A DNA stretch of 64,000 nucleotides. Source: Altererythrobacter sp. BO-6. GTDB lineage: Bacteria > Pseudomonadota > Alphaproteobacteria > Sphingomonadales > Sphingomonadaceae. This document shows positions 43,256 through 55,610 of the stretch, in pieces. The stretch covers positions 2,709,001 through 2,773,000 of the forward strand of contig NZ_CP049259.1 in the NCBI RefSeq assembly GCF_011047315.1, written 5' to 3'. Numbering within the stretch: position 1 is the stretch's first letter; each line of letters opens with the position of its first letter. The position numbers were made by a program, and so were the translations under genes. The notes beneath the pieces were generated by a model. The model had not been told where the DNA came from and ran no database searches. It was given only the letters and a program-made list of their open reading frames with translations.

Positions 43256-45397
43256 TTATTTATCGGCAACTGGGTCCATCAGTTGCTGCATCAGATAGAC
43301 ATATTGCAACGCCTGCAGCTTGGCGCGCTGTTCATTGTCGACGCCGCCGGAATGGCCGCCGGTCATGTCCTCGAAATAGTAATAGGGCTGGCCCAGTTCC
43401 TTGAGCTTCGCAGCGCCTTTGCGGGCGTGGGTGGGATGGGTGCGGTCATCCGCAGTCGAAGCCCACAGGAACGGCGTGGGATAATCCACGCCCGCCACGA
43501 TCTTCTGATAGGGCGAATAGCCTTCGATCCAGGCGCGCTGCTCTGGGATGCGCGGATCGCCATATTCGCCGATCCAGGAAGCGCCGCGTCCGATCACGTG
43601 GAAGCGCAGCATGTCGAACAGCGGGATCTGCACGATTGCCGCGTTGAACAGGTCGGGCCGCTGGGTAAATGCGGTGCCGACCAGCAAGCCGCCTTGCGAG
43701 CCGCCCATGATCCCGAGGTGTTCGGGCGAGGTGAAACCGCGATCGACCAGGTCCTGGCCCACGGCGATGAAATCGTCCCACGTCCGCTGCTTGTTCTCGC
43801 GGATGGCGGTCTGGTGCCACATCGGCCCGAATTCGCCGCCGCCGCGCAGGTTTGCGAGCACGAATGCGCCGCCCTTTTCCAACCACAGCTTGCCGGTTAC
43901 GCCCATGTAGCTGGGCAGGCGCGGCACCTGGAACCCGCCGTAACCGGTCATCAGCGTGGCCATGCTGCCGTCCATCGCCGCGCCGGCGCGGCGGACGATG
44001 AAATAGGGAATCTTCGTGCCGTCGGCGCTCGTCGCTTCCAGCTGCCGGACTTCAAGCCCGGCCTTGTCGAAACGGCTGGTTTCCCGCTTGATCACCTCTG
44101 GTGTGCCACCATCGGCGTAGTAGAGCGTAGTGGGATTGAGGAAATCGGTGACCGTGAACATGATCTGGTCGGTTTCGTCAGACGAGGTCGTGATGCCGAT
44201 CGTGGCATTGCCGGGCAGTTCCACCGGGCTTTGCTGCCATGCGCCGCCGTTTTCATTGGCGACGAAATCGAACTTCACGACCTTGCCGACGACGTTGTCG
44301 AGCATGCTGACGAACAGCGAGCTGCCGGTGGTGGCGGAGCCCTGCTTGGTCTGGCGTTCGCCGGGGGCCCATACCAGTGTCTTCTTTGCACCGTTGGGAT
44401 CCGCTTTCCACGCCTCAAGATCGACCGCGATCAGGCTGTCTGCCGGGAATGTCTGCCCGTCCACGGTCCAGTCGACATCGGTTGAGTAGAGCAAATGGCC
44501 GTCCACGATCGCATAGGGCGAGGCCTTGAGCGGGATGTCGAGCCGCAGCCATTCGCCGTCCTTCTCGACATAATATTCGGTCTCGTGAAAGCTGACAGCG
44601 CGGAACGCCATGCGGGCATGGATCACCGCCTTGTTGTCGCGCAGCAATGTGGCGCCGGCCCAGACATCGCTTTTCTCGCCGCGGAAAATTTCGGGCGCAT
44701 CGTCGATCGACGTGCCGCGCTTCCACACGCGCGAGCTCAAGGGATATTCGCTTTCCGTCAGCGTGCCTTCGCCAAAGTCGCGGCCGACCAGCAGCGTGTC
44801 TTCGTCGATCCACTGGATGCCGCCCTGGCTCTTCCGGTCGAGTACGAAGCCGCCTTCGACAAAGCTCTTGGTCGCCGTATCGAATTCGCGCAGGACAGTT
44901 GCGTCCTCGCCGCCGTCGGATAGCGCGATCATGCATTTGTTCAGCGCCGGGGGCAGGCAGGTCGAGCCTTGATAGACCCATTCCTTGCCCTCGGCTGCAG
45001 CCAGCGCATCGACATCAAGAATGGTTTCCCACTCCGGGCTGTCGCTGCGATAGCTTTCGAGCGTGGTGCGGCGCAGCAGCCCCTTGGGGTTCGCCTTGTC
45101 CTGCCAGAAATTGTAGAGCCCGTCGGGCCGGAAGCTGACATAGGGGACGCGGTCTTCGCTATCGAGGATGGCGAGCGCTTCGTTCTTGAGCTGCTCGAAC
45201 CGCGGATCGGCTTCCAGATGGGCCAAGGTGCGCTGGTTTTCCTGGGTTACCCAAGCCAGCGCTTCGTCGCTGCGCGCTTCCTCAAGCCAGATATAGGGAT
45301 CCTGTTCAGGGCCGGGCTCGCCGTCCTGGGCAATTGCTTGTGTTGTCATGGAAAGTGCCAATGCTGCGCCGAGAGCGGCGGTGGATACAAGTTTCAT
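43256..45397 (-). CDS. Prolyl oligopeptidase family serine peptidase (S9), secreted
   Basis: 713 residues from ATG 45397, preceded by GAAGGGTC. Signal peptide KLVSTAALGAALALSMTTQAIAQ, so probably periplasmic. The N-terminal beta-propeller (DPYIWLEEARSDEALAWVTQENQRTLAHLEADPRFEQLKNEALAIL ...) resembles S9A. The C-terminal alpha/beta hydrolase has YGGFQVPRLPSY, LANLRGGGEFG, the nucleophile in GIMGGSQGGLLVG, catalytic Asp in STADDRTHP and His in GGHSGGVDNE. It cleaves short proline-containing peptides. Monocistronic, with its own terminator. Confidence 0.93.
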   Translation of the reverse strand: MKLVSTAALGAALALSMTTQAIAQDGEPGPEQDPYIWLEEARSDEALAWVTQENQRTLAHLEADPRFEQLKNEALAILDSEDRVPYVSFRPDGLYNFWQDKANPKGLLRRTTLESYRSDSPEWETILDVDALAAAEGKEWVYQGSTCLPPALNKCMIALSDGGEDATVLREFDTATKSFVEGGFVLDRKSQGGIQWIDEDTLLVGRDFGEGTLTESEYPLSSRVWKRGTSIDDAPEIFRGEKSDVWAGATLLRDNKAVIHARMAFRAVSFHETEYYVEKDGEWLRLDIPLKASPYAIVDGHLLYSTDVDWTVDGQTFPADSLIAVDLEAWKADPNGAKKTLVWAPGERQTKQGSATTGSSLFVSMLDNVVGKVVKFDFVANENGGAWQQSPVELPGNATIGITTSSDETDQIMFTVTDFLNPTTLYYADGGTPEVIKRETSRFDKAGLEVRQLEATSADGTKIPYFIVRRAGAAMDGSMATLMTGYGGFQVPRLPSYMGVTGKLWLEKGGAFVLANLRGGGEFGPMWHQTAIRENKQRTWDDFIAVGQDLVDRGFTSPEHLGIMGGSQGGLLVGTAFTQRPDLFNAAIVQIPLFDMLRFHVIGRGASWIGEYGDPRIPEQRAWIEGYSPYQKIVAGVDYPTPFLWASTADDRTHPTHARKGAAKLKELGQPYYYFEDMTGGHSGGVDNEQRAKLQALQYVYLMQQLMDPVADK

Positions 45398-45495
45398 GGA
45401 TTGAGCGACCCTTCTCAATAGAATTCCCAACCATTGCCAATCAGGGCGCCCCGCGCAAGGCTGTTTGCCCGATCAGAGATGCGGTTTGTCGAACG

Positions 45496-45522
45496 AAAAA
45501 GGGCGGCCCCTGCGGACCGCCC
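45496..45522 (-). terminator. Terminator of the ATP synthase operon (minus strand)
   Basis: On the minus strand GGGCGG (45522-45517) pairs with CCGCCC (45506-45501) across a 10-base loop and is followed by TTTTT (45500-45496). It lies about 30 bases after the atpC stop codon. Confidence 0.85.
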
Positions 45523-45550
45523 CATTCGTGTTCGCAAAGGTCGAAGCAAA

Positions 45551-45808
45551 TCAGCCCTCGACGTGCTCCGCCAGTACGGTCAGGCCGTTTTCGCCGACTT
45601 CGGCAAAGCCGCCGCGCACTTCGATCAGTTCGGGCTGCGCCCCGTCGGTCTTGTAGACCTGCACCGCGCCGTCACGGATCGTCGACATGAAGGGCGCGTG
45701 CCCTTCAAGCACGCCGAATTCGCCCTCGGTGCCGGGGACGACCACCATGTGGACGTCCTCGGACCTGACCAGCTTTTCCGGCGTGACGAGTTCGAAGTGA
45801 AGGGGCAT
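45551..45808 (-). CDS. atpC: ATP synthase epsilon subunit
   Basis: Central-stalk subunit of F1 that couples rotation and restrains hydrolysis. The 85 residues cover the N-terminal beta-sandwich: [83 protein letters not shown]. The usual C-terminal helical hairpin (about 45 residues) is missing, a short form seen in some alphaproteobacteria, where inhibition of hydrolysis relies more on the zeta subunit. It is 5 bases downstream of atpD. Confidence 0.95.
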   Translation of the reverse strand: MPLHFELVTPEKLVRSEDVHMVVVPGTEGEFGVLEGHAPFMSTIRDGAVQVYKTDGAQPELIEVRGGFAEVGENGLTVLAEHVEG

Positions 45809-45813
45809 GATGC

Positions 45814-47654
<1,841 letters not shown>

Positions 47655-47666
47655 GGTCACCTTCGC

Positions 47667-48566
47667 TTACAACGCTTCCGCGCCGGCAATGATTTCGATC
47701 AGTTCGGTGGTGATCGCGGCCTGGCGGCTGCGGTTGTACTGGATCGTCAGCTTGTTGATCAGGTCGCCTGCGTTGCGCGTGGCGTTGTCCATCGCAGTCA
47801 TCGATGCGCCCTGTTCGCTCGCTTCGCGTTCGAGCAGCGCGCCGAAGATCTGCGTCTTGACGTAGCGCGGCAGCAGTTCTTCGAGGATTTCCTCTTCGCC
47901 CGGCTCGTATTCGACCACGGCATCGCCGCCCGCGGCATCGCCGCCCGCGGCATCCTCGGGCCCAGAGTTATTGGACGGGACCGGGATCAGCTGGATCGTG
48001 GTCGGGTCTTGCGCCAGCGCGCTCTTGAAGGTCGGGTAGACCAGGTGCGCGACGTCGAATTCGCCCGCTTCGAACATGCCGATCAGTTCGGCTGCGATCG
48101 CATCGGCTTCTTCGAACCCCGGGGTCTTTACATTGGCCGTGTCGAACAGCTTGGCGATGCGGCTTTCAAAGTCGCGCTTGATCGGGGCGCGGCCTTTCTT
48201 GCCAACCAGGTAGAACTTCACGTCCTTACCTTCCGCGATCAGCTGCCTCGCCTGTTTCTTGGCCTCTTTCACGATATTCGCGTTGAGACCGCCGCACAGG
48301 CCCTTGTCGGTGTTGACCACCACCAGCAGGTGGCGCTGGTTGCTGCCGGTGCCGGCAAGCAGCTTGGGCGCGGAATCGCTCTTGCCCACTTTGGCCGCGA
48401 GCGACGCCATCACCGCCGCCAGCCGTTCGGCATAGGGGCGTGCGGATTCAGCCGCAGCCTGCGCACGGCGCAGCTTGGCCGCCGCGACCATTTGCTTGGC
48501 CTTGGTGATCTTCTGGGTCGATTTGACCGAGTTGATCCGGCCTTTGAGTTCCTTCAGCGAGGCCAT
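47667..48566 (-). CDS. atpG: ATP synthase gamma subunit
   Basis: Rotary shaft of F1. 299 residues: the N-terminal helix [35 protein letters not shown] and the C-terminal helix [44 protein letters not shown] are both canonical. Between residues ~200 and 220 is an acidic, Gly/Ala-rich insertion ([26 protein letters not shown]) encoded in part by a 15-bp tandem repeat. Slightly longer than the usual ~290 residues because of it. Confidence 0.97.
   Translation of the reverse strand: MASLKELKGRINSVKSTQKITKAKQMVAAAKLRRAQAAAESARPYAERLAAVMASLAAKVGKSDSAPKLLAGTGSNQRHLLVVVNTDKGLCGGLNANIVKEAKKQARQLIAEGKDVKFYLVGKKGRAPIKRDFESRIAKLFDTANVKTPGFEEADAIAAELIGMFEAGEFDVAHLVYPTFKSALAQDPTTIQLIPVPSNNSGPEDAAGGDAAGGDAVVEYEPGEEEILEELLPRYVKTQIFGALLEREASEQGASMTAMDNATRNAGDLINKLTIQYNRSRQAAITTELIEIIAGAEAL
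47920..47949. repeat. 15-bp tandem repeat inside atpG
   Basis: GCATCGCCGCCCGCG occurs twice in perfect tandem (47920-47934, 47935-47949), followed by a partial third copy. It encodes the DAAGG units of the gamma-subunit insertion. Fifteen-base units keep frame, so copy number could vary between strains without breaking the gene. Confidence 0.85.
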
Positions 48567-48594
48567 GTCGGCTCCCTAATCGTGTCTCTCAGGC

Positions 48595-50136
<1,542 letters not shown>

Positions 50137-50691
50137 TTAGGCCTTCATTGCCTGCGCAAGTGAATTCAAACGGGTGCGGATCGAGCCATCAATGCGCTGC
50201 GATCCGATGGTGACGACGAGGCCGCCCAGCAAGTCCGGGTCGACGCTCGGCTTGAGCTTGACGGTGCGCCCCTGGCGGGCGGTGAGCTTGTCCTTCAGCT
50301 GCGCCAGCTGCTCATCGCTGAGCGCGTGCGCGCTGGTGACTTCGGCGGTGACCTCGCCGCGCTGTGCCGCGGCGATGGTCTGGAAAGCGCGGATCATGTC
50401 GCCGAGCGACGAGAGGCGGCGGTTGCCGGCCAGCACACCGAGGAAATTCCTGGTAAGGTCCGACAGCCCCAGATGCGCGGCGACAGCGGCGATCGCTTCA
50501 GCCTGCGCCTTGCGGCTCAATTCGGGGTTGGTGGTGACGCTGCGCAGCTCGGCCGATTCGGCAAGTGCGGCGCCCAGCGTTTCGAGATCCGATTCGACAG
50601 CGGTCACGATGCCGCCCTCGGATGCGAGCTCGAACAAGGCCACGGCGTAACGCCCAGCTAGGCTAGCCTGAATACCGGCGGAAATATCCAC
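50137..50691 (-). CDS. atpH: ATP synthase delta subunit
   Basis: Peripheral-stalk subunit linking F1 to the b subunits. 184 residues: [116 protein letters not shown], and the C-terminal [35 protein letters not shown]. First gene of atpHAG-lipoprotein-atpDC. The F0 genes are elsewhere, as usual in alphaproteobacteria. Confidence 0.97.
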   Translation of the reverse strand: MDISAGIQASLAGRYAVALFELASEGGIVTAVESDLETLGAALAESAELRSVTTNPELSRKAQAEAIAAVAAHLGLSDLTRNFLGVLAGNRRLSSLGDMIRAFQTIAAAQRGEVTAEVTSAHALSDEQLAQLKDKLTARQGRTVKLKPSVDPDLLGGLVVTIGSQRIDGSIRTRLNSLAQAMKA

Positions 50692-51078
50692 GCGTTTGAG
50701 GTCCTTTAGGATCTGCGAAAATAACGATGCATCGCTTCAACCGTTCCGGGCACACAGGGGGAGCCCCGGCAAAGCTGGCGCGCGCCTAGCATCGCCTCTT
50801 CGCAAGTGCAACCCGGAGTCTGTTTGATTTGCCCTCAAACGCCGGGCGCGGCCCGTCCGGGCCGCTTGGCTACCTCCGTCGCTTCGCTCCTCCGGGCGCG
50901 CGGTCGCGCTTGCGGGCTGCTTGCACAGCCCGTAACATCGCCAGCCAGCCAAGCGGACCGCAAGGCCGACCGGCCGCCCGCAGCGATGCGACCGTCAGGT
51001 CGCGTGAGCGAGGATAGCCAAGTGAGCGGACGCGAACGCCGGCGATTGAGGCCAAATAGCAAGGCTGGGAGAGGAACG
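50692..51078. repeat. 387-base gene-free region with a compound inverted-repeat element
   Basis: Lies upstream of both atpH and the dioxygenase gene. From about 50840 to 51050 it is packed with nested symmetry: GCCCG-TC-CGGGC (50851-50862), CGGGCTG/CAGCCCG (50913-50919, 50926-50932), GCGACC-GTCA-GGTCGC (50988-51003), CCGCTTGGCT (50862-50871) matched by AGCCAAGCGG (50947-50956), and CTTGGCTA (50865-50872) matched again by TAGCCAAG (51015-51022). One top-strand frame is open through it, but the peptide is low-complexity and the dioxygenase has a clear later start. It looks like a structured intergenic repeat. I see no gene in it; the atp promoter should lie at 50692-50840. Confidence 0.6.
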
Positions 51079-51906
51079 ATGGAACTGACGCCGATGGCCC
51101 CCAAATGCGGGGTGGAGATATCGGGCGTGTCGCTGGCGAATTGCAGCGATGCCGAAATGGATTCGATCAAACAGGCGATCTACAATCACGGAGTGGCGGT
51201 GTTCCGCGACCAGGAGTTCTCGCCCGAGGAGCACATTCGCTTCGGCAAGCGCTGGGGCGGGATCGACATCAACAACTATTTCCCGCTGCAGAAGGACTTT
51301 CACGAGATCGCGGTGGTCAAGAAAGAAGCCGACCAGCAGACCAATATCGGCGGGGACTGGCACACTGACCATTCGTATGACCAGATTCCGGCGATGGGAT
51401 CGGTCCTGGTGGCGCGCGAATTGCCGCCCAGCGGGGGCGATACCATGTGGGCGCATATGGGGGCTGCCTATGATGCGCTGCCCGCCGAGGTGAAAGCCGA
51501 GATCGAGGGGCTGGAGGCGTTCCACACCGCCGACCATATCTACAAGGCCGATGGCCTGTACGCGCAGACCGATATGGGCAAGAACCTGCGCGGACAGGAT
51601 CTCAAGACCGGCGCGGTGCATCCGGTGGTGATCCGCCACCCGCATACGGGGCGCAAGCTGCTCTATGTCAACAAGGCCTTCACGATCCATTTCGTTGGCC
51701 AGACCCGCGAGCAAAGCCTGCCGCTACTCCAGCGTCTCTATGATGCCGCGCTGACCGGTGACAACCAGTGCCGCCTGCAGTGGCAGCCGGGCACGATTGC
51801 GATCTGGGACAACCGGACCACCTGGCACAATGCGCTGAATGATTATCAGGGGCATCGCCGCGAGATGCATCGCATCACGCTAAGCGGGGAAGCCTTGGCG
51901 GCCTAG
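51079..51906 (+). CDS. TauD/TfdA family Fe(II)/2-oxoglutarate dioxygenase
   Basis: 275 residues from the ATG at 51079, which follows GGGAGAGG. The family uses Fe(II) and 2-oxoglutarate to oxidise substrates such as taurine or aryloxyacetates. The metal site is visible as WHTDHSYDQIPAMGSVLVARELPPSGGDTMW (first His and Asp of HxD) and TIAIWDNRTTWHNALNDYQGHRREMHRI (distal His and 2-oxoglutarate-binding Arg). VNKAFTIHFVG is also typical. No sulfonate transport genes are nearby, so the substrate is open. Confidence 0.9.
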   Translation: MELTPMAPKCGVEISGVSLANCSDAEMDSIKQAIYNHGVAVFRDQEFSPEEHIRFGKRWGGIDINNYFPLQKDFHEIAVVKKEADQQTNIGGDWHTDHSYDQIPAMGSVLVARELPPSGGDTMWAHMGAAYDALPAEVKAEIEGLEAFHTADHIYKADGLYAQTDMGKNLRGQDLKTGAVHPVVIRHPHTGRKLLYVNKAFTIHFVGQTREQSLPLLQRLYDAALTGDNQCRLQWQPGTIAIWDNRTTWHNALNDYQGHRREMHRITLSGEALAA

Positions 51907-51919
51907 TTTATCGGCCTGG

Positions 51920-53497
51920 CTAATCTCCGCCGGTCGCCGCTAGCGGTGCAGTGCGAGCCGCGCGCGGCTCGCAGCTATAGACCAGCCGTTCATTGGGGCG
52001 CGGCGGCAACAGCGCAATCACGCTTTGCTGCTGTTCGCCCAGCGTTTGCGCGGCATCGGTGGTGCGGCATTGCGGCGTCTCGTAGGCGGCGCGCGCCTCG
52101 CGTGCCTGCGCCATCGCGTCACTGCCCAGCAGGTAGCGTTCGGTCAGGAAGGTGCGCGTTTCCGGATCATAGCGGTTGATCGATACCGCCTGCTCGTCAT
52201 CGGGCACCATCACCCGGGTCCATTCGCCGCCGTTGAGGCCGTATTGCGTGCGGGTGTTGACGCAACCATCCGCCGCCCAGTCGAACTCGACATCGTCGGT
52301 TCGCGCGCCAGTGATGCGGCTGCGTTCGGGAACCAGTGTACACAGCATGGTGCCTTCGCGCGCCGCAGACACCGCCTCGTCCGGGCGATTGCCTTCTTGC
52401 TCGCGAAGCGCGGCTTCGACCCGGCGGTCGATCTCGTCGATCCCGGGGCGCGAAACCCACAGGATGCCCGCACCTGCCAGCGCAACCAGCGCTACCCCGG
52501 CTGCCACCATGACGCGCCGTTCGCCGCCCTCCTGCTTGCGCGCCTGCTCCGCGACATAGCCTGCACCTACTGCTACCAGCAGCAGCAACAGCGCCAGCGC
52601 CATGGCATTTTCGCGCTCGTTCTGGACCGCCAGCTGCGCTTCGAGCTGAGCCCGCGCGCGGCGCTCGCGCAATTCGTTGGCCCGCGCCTCCAGTCGCTGC
52701 CGGGCCTCGGCCCGTTGCTGCTCAAGCCGCGTGCGTTCCGACGCCTCCAGCTCGTCGATGCTGCGGCAAGGCAGGTTGTTGACGCTCGGCTCAACCTCGT
52801 TGCTGCGCAGGAAAGGCAACAATTCGCGGATCGAAACCGCGAAATAGAACTCGGCGTCCGATCCGCCGGAATCCGCGCCAAAGCTGTTGACGCCCAGCAC
52901 CCGCCCGCAACCGTCGAGCAGCGGCCCGCCCGAATTGCCGCGCGCGATCGGCGCTGTGTGCAGGATCGTGTCGAACTGGCGGCTGGGGCGCGCGCCTGAC
53001 AGGAAACCGCGGCTCTTCACCGGCGGCTGGGCGCGGAAGATGTCGCTGATTTCCAGCCCTTGCGCCTGGTCGACGTTCATCGGGTAACCGACTGCCGATA
53101 CCTCGCCCATGTCCCCGGCAAGGCTGCCGGCCAGTGTCAGCGGGGGCAGGCGCAGATTGCCCTCGGTTATCTCCAGCAGTGCCAGATCGTTGCGCGGGCT
53201 GACGGAAACCGGCCGGGCATAGGCTGCGGCGCTGCCTTCTGACGGGACGATGCCGATCCGCAATGTGTCGTCCTGCAAGGCTTCGCGGATGACATGCGCA
53301 TTGGTGACGATCTGTGTCGGCGAAATGGCAAAGCCCGAACCATGGCTGACCGGGAAGATTTCGCGCCCGTCCGTCCCCACGATCACCACGCGCACCACGC
53401 CGCGGGCTGCAGCGTCGATGTCCGCCGGATCGGCGTTGGCCGGACGGGGCAGCACAAGCGCAAGCAGCAATGCGAAAAGCGTGAGGAAGCGACCCAT
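51920..53497 (-). CDS. Trypsin-like serine protease with coiled coil and two TM segments
   Basis: 525 residues from ATG 53497. Signal peptide (RFLTLFALLLALVLPRPANA, ~22 residues), then a trypsin-2 domain with all three catalytic residues: His68 (TNAHV), Asp104 (PRNDLALLEI) and Ser188 (RGNSGGPLL). After ~residue 240 comes a charged coiled coil (EASERTRLEQQRAEARQRLEARANELRERRARAQLEAQLAVQNEREN). Two closely spaced membrane segments follow (ALALLLLLVAVGAGYVA and VMVAAGVALVALAGAGILWVS), and then a ~180-residue C-terminal domain ending near CEPRAAR. No PDZ domain, so it is not DegP-like. Convergent with the dioxygenase gene. Confidence 0.85.
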   Translation of the reverse strand: MGRFLTLFALLLALVLPRPANADPADIDAAARGVVRVVIVGTDGREIFPVSHGSGFAISPTQIVTNAHVIREALQDDTLRIGIVPSEGSAAAYARPVSVSPRNDLALLEITEGNLRLPPLTLAGSLAGDMGEVSAVGYPMNVDQAQGLEISDIFRAQPPVKSRGFLSGARPSRQFDTILHTAPIARGNSGGPLLDGCGRVLGVNSFGADSGGSDAEFYFAVSIRELLPFLRSNEVEPSVNNLPCRSIDELEASERTRLEQQRAEARQRLEARANELRERRARAQLEAQLAVQNERENAMALALLLLLVAVGAGYVAEQARKQEGGERRVMVAAGVALVALAGAGILWVSRPGIDEIDRRVEAALREQEGNRPDEAVSAAREGTMLCTLVPERSRITGARTDDVEFDWAADGCVNTRTQYGLNGGEWTRVMVPDDEQAVSINRYDPETRTFLTERYLLGSDAMAQAREARAAYETPQCRTTDAAQTLGEQQQSVIALLPPRPNERLVYSCEPRAARTAPLAATGGD

Positions 53498-53577
53498 AGT
53501 GCTTCTGTTTGACCCGCATTTGCTTTGATCGCAAGCTTCGGGATGCAGTGACCGGAGCATTAACCTAGAAAGGCGGC

Positions 53578-54614
53578 ATGACTGAGGAAACCATCCCCGC
53601 AGACACCGCCTGGGCCGCCGTGAAGCGGCGCGACCGTGCGTACGACGGGCGCTTCGTCACCGGCGTGCTCACCACCGGCATCTATTGCCGCCCAAGCTGT
53701 GCTGCACGACATCCCGATCGCAAGAACGTGCGCTTCTTCGCCACCAGTGCAGAAGCGCGCGCGGCGGGCCTGCGTGCCTGCAAGCGCTGCCGCCCGGACG
53801 AGGTGGGGCGTGACGAAGCGGCGGTGCTCGCCGCGATCGAAGCGATCAAATCGGGCGAAGGCAGCAAGCTTGACGAACTCGCCTCAATCACCGGCTATTC
53901 ACCGGCGCATTTCCAGCGGGTGTTCACCCGCGCCACCGGGCTCTCGCCTGCGGCCTATGCCCGCGCCTTGAAGGAGGAACGCGCGCGCAAGGCGCTGCGC
54001 GGCGCCGGGCGGGTCACCGATGCGATTTATGATGCAGGCTATGAAGCGCCGAGCCGCTTCTACGAAGGAGTGAAGGGCAGGATGGGCATGCAGCCGAGCG
54101 ACTGGAAGAATGGCGGGGCCGGGCGCGTGATCCATTGGGCCGTAGTCGAGACCCACGATCGCGCCGATGCTGGTCGCGGCGACCGACAAGGGCGTGTGCT
54201 GCCTCAGCTTCAACGAAGGCGAAGCGGGAATTGCGGGCGCGCTTCCCCAAGGCCGAACTGGTCGCGGGCAGCGGCGAATTTCGCGCGCTGTTTGACCGTG
54301 TTGTGCAAGCGGTCGAGCATCCGGCGCTCGACAATTCGCACATCCCGCTCGACGTCAAAGGCACGGCGTTCCAGCAACGCTGCTGGCAGGCGCTGTGCGA
54401 GATCCCGGCGGGCGAAACGCGCAGCTATGGCGAACAGGCGGCGATGCTCGGCAACGCCAAGGCCAGCCGTGCGGTCGGCAGCGCGAATGGCGCGAACAAT
54501 ATTGCTGTGCTTATCCCCTGCCACCGTGTGATCGCGGCGGACGGTACGCTGGGTGGCTATGCCTATGGGCTTGAGATCAAGGCCGAACTGCTGAAGCGCG
54601 AGCGGAAGAGCTGA
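53578..54614 (+). pseudogene. ada: Ada methyl-phosphotriester/O6-methylguanine methyltransferase, doubly frameshifted
   Basis: Adaptive-response regulator and suicide DNA repair protein. The N-terminal zinc domain has all four Cys (37, 41, 68, 71: YCRPSC...CKRC). An AraC-type HTH follows (LDELASITGYSPAHFQRVFTRATGLSPAAYARAL...DAGYEAPSRFYEGV), to HWAVVET. Extra bases then break the frame twice: one C in GAGACCCACGATC (54148-54160), after which TIAPMLVAATDKGVCCLSFNEGEA reads normally, and one G in GCGGGAATT (54226-54228), after which ELRARFPKAELV continues. The methyltransferase domain is intact to the end, with AFQQRCWQALCEIPAGETRSYGEQA and the acceptor IPCHRVIAADGTLGGYAYG. Conservation on all sides suggests sequence errors rather than decay. 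Confidence 0.87.
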
Positions 54615-54691
54615 TAGGGATTGAAACCATTTGCTGCATTCGTCCGTTTCCTCGCTAGATATGGGCAGCGACAGGCGAAGGGAGCAGATGG

Positions 54692-55588
54692 ATGTGCGAT
54701 GAAGACAAGATCACCCGTTGGGCCCGCGAAGGGCTGACCCGCCGCCAGTTCGGCGTGCTGGGCGCGGCGGCGGCGGTCACCGCTTGCGCACCGACCAGCG
54801 GTGCCATGAGCGGCGAGCCTGAAACCGTCACCTCACCCGGCTTCCCCAGTTTCACTGAACAGGCGGTGAGCTTTGCGACCGCAGACGGCACGATGGATGG
54901 CTGGCTGGCTGCCACCACTTCAGGCCCGGCGCCCGCTGTGATCATCTGGCCCGATATCGCGGGCCTGCGCGACAGCAAGAAGGCGATGGCGCGGCGGCTG
55001 GCCGATCGCGGCTTCACCGCTTTGGTGGTAAACCAGTACTATCGCGATACGCCCGCACCGATCTGGCAGGACTTCGCCGATTTCGCCGGGAATGGCGGCT
55101 GGCCGCGTGCGCGTGAGATGCGTGCCAAGCTCGATGCCGCGGCGATCATGCGCGATGCCGAGGCAGCTGTCGCGTTTCTCGATAGCCGGCCGGAGGTCGA
55201 CCGCAAGCGTGGCATCGGCACGCAGGGCTATTGCATGGGCGGGCCATTCACAATGTGGACTGCCGCTGCGGTGCCTTCACGGGTCAAGGCAGCAGCCAGC
55301 TTCCATGGCGGCGGGCTGGTGCGCGAAGATTATGCCATGAGCCCGCACAAGCTGTTCGGCAAGATGGACGCCGCGCTGCTGATCGCGATCGCACAGGATG
55401 ACGATGCCGAGGCTCCGGGCGAAAAGACTGTGCTGCGCGAGGCTGCAGCAGCGGCGGGTCGTACGGCAATGGTTGAGGTGTTCGCAGGCGACCATGGCTG
55501 GTGCGTTCCTGACAGCCCCGCCTATGCCGAAGCCGAAGCGGAGCGCGCCTGGGCCGAACTCCTCAGGCTGTACGGACGGGCGCTGTAA
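54692..55588 (+). CDS. Dienelactone hydrolase family protein, exported lipoprotein
   Basis: 298 residues; alpha/beta hydrolase of the dienelactone hydrolase (carboxymethylenebutenolidase) family. The N-terminus has a twin-arginine-like LTRRQFGVLGAAAAVTAC with a lipobox and Cys32, so it is probably exported folded and lipidated. Core motifs: PAVIIWPDIAGLRDSKKAMARRLADRGFTALVVNQYYRD, the nucleophile in GTQGYCMGGPF (Cys, as in dienelactone hydrolases), and the catalytic His in FAGDHGWCVPDSPAY. The substrate is unknown. It stands 78 bases after ada. Confidence 0.88.
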   Translation: MCDEDKITRWAREGLTRRQFGVLGAAAAVTACAPTSGAMSGEPETVTSPGFPSFTEQAVSFATADGTMDGWLAATTSGPAPAVIIWPDIAGLRDSKKAMARRLADRGFTALVVNQYYRDTPAPIWQDFADFAGNGGWPRAREMRAKLDAAAIMRDAEAAVAFLDSRPEVDRKRGIGTQGYCMGGPFTMWTAAAVPSRVKAAASFHGGGLVREDYAMSPHKLFGKMDAALLIAIAQDDDAEAPGEKTVLREAAAAAGRTAMVEVFAGDHGWCVPDSPAYAEAEAERAWAELLRLYGRAL

Positions 55589-55610
55589 CGATTGGCGATC
55601 AGCCGCTTGC

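Noticed and set aside
50806..51078. N-terminal extension of the TauD-like protein by 91 residues
   Set aside because: The extension is Arg/Ala/Pro-rich and lies in the palindromic repeat; a good ribosome site precedes ATG 51079 and family members start there.
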